Source: an uncultured Clostridia bacterium
Lineage (GTDB): Bacteria; Bacillota; Clostridia; Lachnospirales; Lachnospiraceae
Length of the DNA stretch: 27,278 nt
Assembly (NCBI GenBank): GCA_945622055.1
Contig: CALZBV010000007.1
Coordinates: 1 to 27,278, forward strand
Reading direction: 5' to 3'
The position numbers and the translations under genes are program-made. Shown here one piece after another: positions 22,401-27,278 of this stretch. The notes beneath the pieces are model-generated. The model searched no databases, had not been told where the DNA came from, and saw only the letters and a list, made by a program, of their open reading frames with translations. How positions within the stretch are numbered: the first letter of the stretch is position 1; the number at the start of each line of letters is the position of its first letter.

Positions 22401-23720
22401 TTATTCTAATACAATCTGTTCTACAATATATCCAGCTTTCTTTAACTGGTTCACCGCACCGGTTTCTCCAAGAAAATGTGCCGTTCCGACGATGCAAAGC
22501 GTTACCGTACCATTTTCAATACACTCCTTCATGCCGGCTGCCATACCATTGTTGCGCTCCTCATACATTGCCTTATTATAAGCCTTCAGATTCTCCTGAA
22601 AATCCTCTTCCAGTGCAAGGAATTCCGGGTCGGAATAGTCCGGATTTACAAGCTCGGTCAGTGCCTCTTCATCACCGGAAAGCCAGCCTTCATAAAGCTT
22701 TCCTGCCTCCTCAATCATCTCTTTTCTGGACTCCTCATCCAGCACACTTTCAATATCATTAATGTACATTCTGTTGTCTGCAGAAAGCAGCAGTTCATTC
22801 TGTGCCTCCATGCTCTCAAACTCTAAAATCGTTTTCCCGTCACGGTATGCGAGACTGTCAAAGTACAAATCATAACCGATGACATCACCGATTCCGGCCA
22901 TCTGATATACAATGTTTGTCATCAGGGAATCCCAGTAATACGGCTTGTAGTACTCAAGACCTGCCACATAGGAATTGTACTCTGTCAGAAAGGCTTTCGC
23001 CTTCTCATAAAGCTCCTTACCGATTACCTTGTCTACCGTCTTAAGGTTCGTGTCTACATAAGCGGAATACATTTCAAGTGCCTTCGACTGGATTGAAACA
23101 TACGGAAGAAGGTCAAATTCCAGTGCTACCGCATCCGAGGCCTCATAAGCCTTTTTAATCTCCGGGTGTACCTGATATGCCCTGGAATCGGTAATGTGGA
23201 AAGAGCCAAGCAAATACAGAACACCCTCTCCGTCGGGATCCGTTACCTTCCAAAACAACGGCTTCGCCGTAATCTCTTCACCCTCAATGGAAGCAACAGA
23301 CGCAAGCAGCGTTTCCGTGGTACTAACTACCGTAGCATGATCCTTCTCACTAAGCTTCTCTGCTACGCGGACATGCTCTCCCTGTACCACAGACCCGGTC
23401 GGTTCTATGGTCGGCTCCGGCGTTGGTGCATCGGTCGGCTCTGCCGTTGGTTCCTTCGTCGGCTCTGCAGCCGGTTTCTTCGTCGGCTCTGCGGTTGGCT
23501 CCTTCGTCGGCTCTGCAGCTGGTTCCTTCGTCGGCTCTGCAGCTGGTTCCTTCGTCGGCTCTGCGGTTGGCTCCGGGGTTGCTTCCGGTTCCTTCGTAAG
23601 CTCCGCCGTAATGGTCGGAGACACATCTGCTGTGGTCTCCTGCTTTTTACAGCCCGGTGCTGCGAGTAACATCGTCAGTGCAAGCACTGCTGTTGCCGTC
23701 TGAAATAATTTTTTTCTCAT
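22401..23720 (-). CDS. TraB/GumN-family lipoprotein with EPTKEPAA repeat linker
   Basis: A 439-residue exported protein. The N-terminus (MRKKLFQTATAVLALTMLLAAPGC) is a signal peptide whose Cys24 probably carries lipid, although proline at -2 is unusual for a lipobox. Residues ~40-108 form a Pro/Glu/Thr linker of 8-residue repeats (EPTKEPAA and variants). From about residue 150 comes a TraB/GumN (PF01963-like) domain: LLGSFH (171-175), an EASDAVALEFD segment, an ERNNGMA motif, and CIVGTAHFLGETGAVNQL near the end, the Gx-H motifs being proposed metal-binding in this family. The biochemical role is unsettled; some relatives are considered peptidase-like (Tiki). A GGGGGA precedes the ATG. It is expressed from a consensus promoter at 23912-23940 through a 185-nt structured leader. 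Confidence 0.85.
   Translation of the reverse strand: MRKKLFQTATAVLALTMLLAAPGCKKQETTADVSPTITAELTKEPEATPEPTAEPTKEPAAEPTKEPAAEPTKEPTAEPTKKPAAEPTKEPTAEPTDAPTPEPTIEPTGSVVQGEHVRVAEKLSEKDHATVVSTTETLLASVASIEGEEITAKPLFWKVTDPDGEGVLYLLGSFHITDSRAYQVHPEIKKAYEASDAVALEFDLLPYVSIQSKALEMYSAYVDTNLKTVDKVIGKELYEKAKAFLTEYNSYVAGLEYYKPYYWDSLMTNIVYQMAGIGDVIGYDLYFDSLAYRDGKTILEFESMEAQNELLLSADNRMYINDIESVLDEESRKEMIEEAGKLYEGWLSGDEEALTELVNPDYSDPEFLALEEDFQENLKAYNKAMYEERNNGMAAGMKECIENGTVTLCIVGTAHFLGETGAVNQLKKAGYIVEQIVLE
23437..23580 (-). repeat. 24-bp tandem repeat encoding the EPTKEPAA linker
   Basis: Six consecutive 24-bp units begin at 23437, 23461, 23485, 23509, 23533 and 23557 (each starts GGCTCTGC on the plus strand, the first GGCTCTGCCG); the last diverges in its final third. 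Each encodes eight residues of the lipoprotein linker. Being an exact multiple of three, gain or loss of units keeps the reading frame. Confidence 0.92.
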
Positions 23721-23905
23721 AAGAATCCCCCATATTTCGCAATCTGTTTGGATTTAACATTTCACCTCTCATGCGAAATGCTACAGATTGCGACACAAAT
23801 ATATCGTGTTGCTTTAATGCCGGCAACATCCGGTCGTGTGAATAATACTCTATTTTCACATTGCCCTTCAAAAAATATACTGTGCATATGCCGTATATAC
23901 GGCAT
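23721..23905 (-). promoter_or_regulatory. 185-nt structured 5' leader of the TraB-family gene
   Basis: Between the predicted transcript start and the ATG the minus strand can form several helices: TGTGAA/TTCACA, TGTTGC/GCAACA, ACAC/GTGT, an outer CGCAATCTGT/ACAGATTGCG (10 bp) enclosing CATTTC/GAAATG. The segment ATTTCGCA inside the outer stem can instead pair with TGCGAAAT just before the ribosome site, so two exclusive folds are possible. I do not recognise a known riboswitch. Function is inferred. Confidence 0.5.
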
Positions 23906-23917
23906 ATGCACAGTATA
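23876..23917 (-). repeat. 42-bp perfect palindrome (terminator/operator over a promoter)
   Basis: Each arm is 21 bp with no spacer, centred between 23896 and 23897 (outer bases TATACTGTGCATATGCCGTA). On the minus strand it is followed by TTTTTT, so a transcript from the Ig-protein gene would end in a terminator-like hairpin 31 nt after that gene's stop. Its first six minus-strand bases are the -10 box of the next gene. Confidence 0.9.
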
Positions 23918-23940
23918 ATTCGTGACCTTGCTTTTGTCAA
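23912..23940 (-). promoter_or_regulatory. Consensus sigma-70 promoter of the TraB-family gene
   Basis: Minus strand TTGACA (23935-23940), 17-bp spacer, TATACT (23912-23917). The -35 begins 9 bp after the Ig-protein stop codon. The -10 lies in one arm of the 42-bp palindrome, and the start point (about 23905) falls within that arm. Confidence 0.85.
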
Positions 23941-23948
23941 GTGCTTTT

Positions 23949-25682
23949 TTATTTTTTTGTTACGCGTAATAACACATACTCTGTTTTCCCGCTTCCATCC
24001 TGCGCCTCCACAGTGATTACCGTGCTTCCCACACTATGGGCCGTAACCAGTCCGTCTTCGGATACAGTTGCAATCTGCGGTCTGGAGGACGTGTAGCTGA
24101 GTTCCTGGTTCGTAGCCTCAAACGGATGAATCACCGGTCTGATGGAATAGCTCTTTCCAACCGCAAGCGAGACCTCTTCTTTATCTAAGATGATTTCCTC
24201 CACATAAATCTTTTTCGAACAATCAGCAATTATATACGTTCCCGGCTGGAACATCTTAAACTCATACGTCCCGTCCTTCTGAAAGGAGCCATTCATCTGC
24301 GCCATGATAGTCTTGCGGTTCGTCGTATAAAAAACCGCAAAATCTTCCTTCTGATATCCCTCCGGAACAGAAACGCGCACCGTCATCGGAAGGAAAAGAG
24401 CTAACTCCGGATCATCAAAGGAAATATCCACCGCAAGAAAGCGGTCTGTATTCACAATCCGCTGCATTGCCTTTTTTACCAGTGCTTGGGACAGCTTCCG
24501 CACCGTCACCATATTGCGGTCTGCCTTTTCGTTCATCGCAATCCGGATATCCAGAGACGCAGCTCCGTCCTTGAGTGTCGCCTCTACTGCCTTATTAAAA
24601 TCAACGATTTCACCTTCCACACCGCGTACCTTAATGGTCGCTGTTGCTTTATCACAAAAAACCGTAATGACATTATCACCAATCTGATACACGACCGGAC
24701 TCGACAGAGTGAAGCTCTTGACCGTATCCTTACTGTTATCGTTGTAGGTAGCTACTACCCTGATGTCATCCTTGTTGACCGTCGTTCCGATCACAAGCGG
24801 AAATCCGGTGTATTCTGCCGTTATGGACTCAATCGTTTTGGCAATTCCGGTCAGCTTTGCCTCTGTGGTCAGCTCTCCCTTAGAAATCAGGAACTTATTC
24901 TCGCCCTCCTTTTGCACTACCGACGGTGAAACCTCAAAATCCGAAATCGACTCAATTGTATTATCGTTGTAGACTACCGTTACATTAAAATCACTCCGTT
25001 TCGGCGCGCTGCCAACAATAAGGCTCGGTCCGGTGTAGTAAGCATAAATCTCCTTTGGCAGCTTTACCTTTTTTCCCATTACGGTAAATGTGGTATTCTT
25101 TCCTTCGTACGAAACCACAAACGTATTCGCACCGACCTCCTTCACGACGTTGTTCGGCAATGCATAGTCTGTGATTTCCTCACCGGAACCGTCTGAATAG
25201 GTTGCCCAGACCATAATCTCCGATTTCTTCAGCTGCTCACCGACCGTCAGCTCTCCCTGCTTGTAATACGCATAAATCCCCGAAAGCTTTTTCCCCTCAA
25301 TCACAATCGAGGTAGAAACGCCGTCATAGCTCACTTTAATTTCATTGCTCCCTGCCTTCGTAATCACATATTCCGACAGGGCATAGCCGGTAATCTTCTC
25401 ATAGCTTCCGTCCGTATAAAGCCCCATGACCGTCAGCTTCTTCAGGTCGATTGCGTGTCCTACGAGCTCCGTTTTCCCGGTATATACTGCCGTAAGTGTA
25501 GCTACCTTACGCTCCGGGGCCGGCGTCGGCTTTGGTGTCGGCGTTGCCTTCGCTGCCGATGCACTTACTCCCGGCCTTGCAACCATCGCAGCTGCAAACA
25601 GAACTCCCATCAGTACCGGCAGCCGGTATCGTATTTTCCTTGATTTTTTCCTTGATTTTTTCCTTGATTTTCTATGTTCCAT
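23949..25682 (-). CDS. Secreted multi-domain bacterial Ig-like protein
   Basis: A 577-residue exported protein. The N-terminus has an unusual basic stretch, KSRK three times over, then a hydrophobic core and an ASA-type signal cleavage site near residue 43, followed by a TPTPKPTPAPE linker. Four repeats of about 70 residues (roughly 60-130, 133-204, 210-279, 284-354) resemble Big_3 (PF07523-like) domains, with phrases xxAxYTGxxLxVG and ATYSDGS. A unique region of ~130 residues follows (358-490), and the C-terminus (from ~493) is a Big_2-like domain (IILDKEEVSLAVGKSYSI ... PQIATVSEDGLVTAHSVGSTVITV). There is no LPXTG or membrane anchor, so it is probably released or held non-covalently at the cell surface. 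Binding or structural roles are typical. AGGAGG upstream of 25682 fixes the start; an ATG at 25721 has none. Confidence 0.85.
   Translation of the reverse strand: MEHRKSRKKSRKKSRKIRYRLPVLMGVLFAAAMVARPGVSASAAKATPTPKPTPAPERKVATLTAVYTGKTELVGHAIDLKKLTVMGLYTDGSYEKITGYALSEYVITKAGSNEIKVSYDGVSTSIVIEGKKLSGIYAYYKQGELTVGEQLKKSEIMVWATYSDGSGEEITDYALPNNVVKEVGANTFVVSYEGKNTTFTVMGKKVKLPKEIYAYYTGPSLIVGSAPKRSDFNVTVVYNDNTIESISDFEVSPSVVQKEGENKFLISKGELTTEAKLTGIAKTIESITAEYTGFPLVIGTTVNKDDIRVVATYNDNSKDTVKSFTLSSPVVYQIGDNVITVFCDKATATIKVRGVEGEIVDFNKAVEATLKDGAASLDIRIAMNEKADRNMVTVRKLSQALVKKAMQRIVNTDRFLAVDISFDDPELALFLPMTVRVSVPEGYQKEDFAVFYTTNRKTIMAQMNGSFQKDGTYEFKMFQPGTYIIADCSKKIYVEEIILDKEEVSLAVGKSYSIRPVIHPFEATNQELSYTSSRPQIATVSEDGLVTAHSVGSTVITVEAQDGSGKTEYVLLRVTKK
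25634..25669 (-). repeat. Three exact 12-bp tandem repeats in the signal-peptide n-region
   Basis: TTTTCCTTGATT occurs three times in a row on the plus strand, encoding KSRK x3 at residues ~5-16 of the Ig-like protein. The unit length keeps the frame, so copy number could vary. Confidence 0.9.
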
Positions 25683-25773
25683 CGCTTTCCTCCTAAGGTG
25701 TACGTTTCCTTTCTGCCCCATTTTGGGTGCACCTCTCCATATTGTATATCGGAATTATTCCGGAAAAACTTAA

Positions 25774-25800
25774 GAGGGGGACCAAAAAACGGTCCCCCTC
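25774..25800 (-). terminator. Terminator-like hairpin in the leader of the Ig-protein gene
   Basis: GAGGGGGACC (25774-25783) pairs perfectly with GGTCCCCCTC (25791-25800) around a 7-nt loop; on the minus strand it is followed by CTTAAGTTTTT, an interrupted T-tract. It may end the SpoIIQ-like transcript, or act as the attenuator of a leader RNA. Between it and the Ig-protein start (25683-25773) lies the small palindrome CGGAATTATTCCG and no gene. Confidence 0.7.
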
Positions 25801-25812
25801 ATCTATGCTCAA

Positions 25813-25878
25813 GCAGTCGGCAAAACTTGTATCTTACCATGCTCGTGCAACATATTTCCGCGTAAATATACCGACTGC
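25813..25878 (-). promoter_or_regulatory. Riboswitch-like folded element upstream of the Ig-protein gene
   Basis: On the minus strand GCAGTCGG (25871-25878) pairs perfectly with CCGACTGC (25813-25820), closing a 50-nt interior that contains the hairpin ATATTT-ACGCGG-AAATAT. It is followed 12 nt later by the terminator-like hairpin. The aptamer-then-terminator arrangement is that of a riboswitch, but I cannot match it to a known class. Confidence 0.45.
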
Positions 25879-25885
25879 ATATTTT

Positions 25886-25914
25886 ATTGTATGACATTCT
25901 CAGTATAAAGTTCC
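25886..25914 (-). promoter_or_regulatory. Candidate sigma-E-type promoter before the Ig-protein leader
   Basis: Minus strand CATACAAT (25886-25893) matches the sigma-E -10 consensus CATACANT; 13 bp upstream, GGAACTTT (25907-25914) agrees partly with the -35. The start point would fall at the first base of the folded element. The -35 match is weak. Confidence 0.35.
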
Positions 25915-25934
25915 GCCTCCAAAAAAACCTTCCC

Positions 25935-26909
25935 TTACTCATTTTCCCTCAAAAACAACATCGGATTGACCGGTGCCCCGTTTTCCAACACCTTCAGATA
26001 AAGGCCGCTGCCTTCCTCCACAAAGTACCGGGTCGGCTCGGAAATCCGGGCGATGACGGTTCCTTCCTGAATACGGTCTCCTTCCTTTACCGCTACATCG
26101 GAAAGAAGTCCGTAGACAATTTCATAGTTTTCTGCAACCCGCATTGTAATTGTGGTACCGGTGCGAAGCTCCTCAGAAACCGATGTCACTACACCTTCGG
26201 CCGCTGCACACACCTGTGTGCCGACTGCTCCGGAAAGCACCACATAATCCGTCGTACGGTAGCTGTCCAGTGTTTTGTTATAAATCAGATGATCCGGACT
26301 AAACGATACCAGAGCTTCCCCGGTTACCGGCCAAAGCATTCCGGTCTGCGCCGAAAACGACAAGCCTGAAAGAATTGAATCCGGATTTATGACCGGAACC
26401 TCACTTCCACTCTCCACCGGAGCTTCACTGCTTTCTTTCACCGGGTCATTTCCCGCTACCTGTGTTTCAGCTCCGATGCTTTTGTCTCCCGTCGTCTGCC
26501 CAGCCGTTTGTTTTGGCTCCGTATCTGTTTTTCTGTCTCCCAAAGCTACCTCTGTGCCGGAGGTTTCATTCTGGGTTCCTCCCGGCCGGTTTCCTTCTGC
26601 CTGCCCAACCGTCTGACCCTGATGCTCACTCCCTCCTTGCTCCGTCCGGCCCTGCGCCATCTGTCCCGGCACAGCCTTCCCCGGATTTTGTTCACCTTCC
26701 GGTGTTTTCTGCCCCTTTGGGGTCTGTCCGTCACCGGCAGTCGGTCCTGCGGAAATTGGCGTCGGGGTCGCATTCAGGTTGATTTTCGGTGCCTTTTCTC
26801 CCCGGTTCACAATGCCCACTGCAATTGCAGCAAGTGCAATTATCCCTACCGCACCATACGTAATTGCAATCCGCATCTCCTTCTTTTTCTGTTCATTGCT
26901 CTTTTTCAT
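25935..26909 (-). CDS. spoIIQ: SpoIIQ-like membrane-anchored protein with degenerate LytM/M23 domain
   Basis: A 324-residue protein: short basic N-terminus, one membrane helix (about residues 13-34), a long Gly/Gln/Thr/Pro/Glu-rich linker (about 45-185) and a C-terminal LytM/M23-type fold (about 190-324). The segment MLWPVTGEALVSFSPDHLIY, then NKTLDSYRTTDY, and GTQVCAAAEGVV resemble the start of SpoIIQ LytM domains. By alignment to the M23 pattern every zinc ligand is lost: Thr220 and Val224 for the first His and Asp, Leu268 for the YxHL histidine, and Gly302/Tyr304 for the HxH pair. It is therefore unlikely to be an active endopeptidase. In sporulating Firmicutes SpoIIQ is made in the forespore under sigma-F and binds SpoIIIAH across the septum; B. 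subtilis SpoIIQ is also catalytically dead. A sigma-F-like promoter at 26977-27005 supports this. The unusually long linker and lack of other spore genes leave some doubt. Confidence 0.6.
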   Translation of the reverse strand: MKKSNEQKKKEMRIAITYGAVGIIALAAIAVGIVNRGEKAPKINLNATPTPISAGPTAGDGQTPKGQKTPEGEQNPGKAVPGQMAQGRTEQGGSEHQGQTVGQAEGNRPGGTQNETSGTEVALGDRKTDTEPKQTAGQTTGDKSIGAETQVAGNDPVKESSEAPVESGSEVPVINPDSILSGLSFSAQTGMLWPVTGEALVSFSPDHLIYNKTLDSYRTTDYVVLSGAVGTQVCAAAEGVVTSVSEELRTGTTITMRVAENYEIVYGLLSDVAVKEGDRIQEGTVIARISEPTRYFVEEGSGLYLKVLENGAPVNPMLFLRENE

Positions 26910-26976
26910 ATCTTTACTCCGCTCCTCTCTTCCAAAACAATGGAGAATTCCATCCCTTGCATTTTCATCGCATGAA

Positions 26977-27005
26977 TAGTTTCACCGAAAGAACGCAGAT
27001 TATTC
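26977..27005 (-). promoter_or_regulatory. Candidate sigma-F promoter of the SpoIIQ-like gene
   Basis: Minus strand GAATA (27001-27005), 14-bp spacer, GGTGAAACTA (26977-26986). The second element matches the sigma-F -10 pattern GGNNANAHT at every fixed position. Leader about 60 nt to the ATG at 26909. Confidence 0.5.
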
Positions 27006-27015
27006 AAAAACGGAA

Positions 27016-27079
27016 GAAAAAAGAGGCTTCGTTTTGAAAACAGCAAAGAAACAGGTTCTTCCATTTTCAAAACAAAGCC
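27016..27079 (-). terminator. Long-stem Rho-independent terminator of feoB
   Basis: Left arm 27025-27040 and right arm 27064-27079 pair over 16 bp (one G-U pair) with a 23-nt loop; on the minus strand TCTTTTTT follows. It begins 13 bp after the feoB stop codon. Confidence 0.88.
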
Positions 27080-27091
27080 ACCTATGAATCA

Positions 27092-27278
27092 TTAAAAAAT
27101 CGACAACACCGCATACACCAGTACCGACATAACCCAGGCAATCAGAAGCTGTCCAAAAACCGCCGCCACCGTAAGCTTCAGGGATTTTAATTCACGCCGC
27201 ATTACACCAATCGTTGCAACACACGGCGTATATAACAGACAAAATACCATGAACGCATAGGCATTTGCCGCACCAAAG
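27092..27278 (-). CDS. feoB: Ferrous iron transporter FeoB, C-terminal fragment (continues beyond window)
   Basis: The last 62 codons of a minus-strand gene whose 5' part lies outside the right edge. The translation contains AYAFMVFCLLYTPCVATIGV and then MRRELKSLKLT, the conserved cysteine-containing Gate segment of FeoB, followed by one more membrane helix (VFGQLLIAWVMSVLVYAV) and the stop. FeoB is the GTP-dependent ferrous iron importer of the cytoplasmic membrane, the main iron uptake route in anaerobes, and would feed the iron enzymes encoded here. It ends at TAA 27092-27094 and is followed by its own long-stem terminator. Confidence 0.88.
   Translation of the reverse strand, partial: FGAANAYAFMVFCLLYTPCVATIGVMRRELKSLKLTVAAVFGQLLIAWVMSVLVYAVLSIF

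Noticed and set aside
23437..23580. Possible CRISPR-like array
   Set aside because: The 24-bp units are contiguous with no unique spacers and encode a protein linker.
23407..23703. Plus-strand 98-residue ORF rich in GSxVGSA repeats
   Set aside because: It is the antisense reading of the EPTKEPAA repeat tract and signal peptide of the TraB-family lipoprotein.
25813..25878. c-di-GMP-II riboswitch assignment for the leader of the Ig-protein gene
   Set aside because: A CGCGGAAA stretch is reminiscent, but the closing stem and 3' core do not line up with the class as I remember it; a covariance search would decide.

Overview
The window reads as a chromosomal segment of a strictly anaerobic, flagellated, probably spore-forming Gram-positive bacterium of the Lachnospiraceae type (Roseburia/Agathobacter-like). 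The genus is inferred from gene content, not shown. Supporting signs are a standalone group-B-type [FeFe] hydrogenase, a flavodiiron protein, sigma-D-type flagellin promoters, a SpoIIQ-like protein with a sigma-F-like promoter, lipoproteins, a BspA-type leucine-rich-repeat surface protein and a Firmicutes-sized SigA. I see no insertion sequence, phage gene, tRNA, rRNA or CRISPR array.

Layout. 1-5853 (all minus): the 5' part of a BspA-like LRR lipoprotein (its C-terminus lies beyond the left edge), MntP manganese exporter, a PPP-type metallophosphatase and the hydrogenase. 6003-10445 (plus): a two-gene topoisomerase IV operon (parE-parC) with a clear sigma-70 promoter and terminator. 10487-12147 (minus): a MATE exporter followed by a tiny acidic membrane-anchored protein. 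12378-13614 (plus): rpoD with a hairpin at its probable transcript start. 13682-17178 (minus): a heterodimeric ABC exporter pair with complementary degenerate ATPase motifs. 17332-21127 (plus): two tandem flagellin genes, each with its own sigma-D promoter, leader and terminator. 21152-27278 (minus): flavodiiron protein FprA, a TraB/GumN-type lipoprotein with an EPTKEPAA repeat linker, a secreted bacterial-Ig protein, a SpoIIQ-like protein with a dead LytM/M23 domain, and the last 62 codons of feoB.

How it fits together. Housekeeping (rpoD, topoisomerase IV), anaerobic redox and iron chemistry (hydrogenase, FprA, FeoB), metal and drug export, motility and cell-surface genes sit side by side, mostly as single-gene transcription units with well-formed promoters and intrinsic terminators. 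The most interesting content is in the intergenic DNA. Both flagellin leaders carry the same pair of small hairpins presenting an ANGGA motif in a six-base loop, 21 nt apart, with compensatory base changes: a strong candidate for CsrA control. A 42-bp perfect palindrome contains the -10 box of the TraB-family gene and also looks like the terminator of the gene upstream. Two long structured leaders (before the TraB-family gene and before the Ig-protein gene) look like cis-regulatory RNAs that I cannot assign to a known class.
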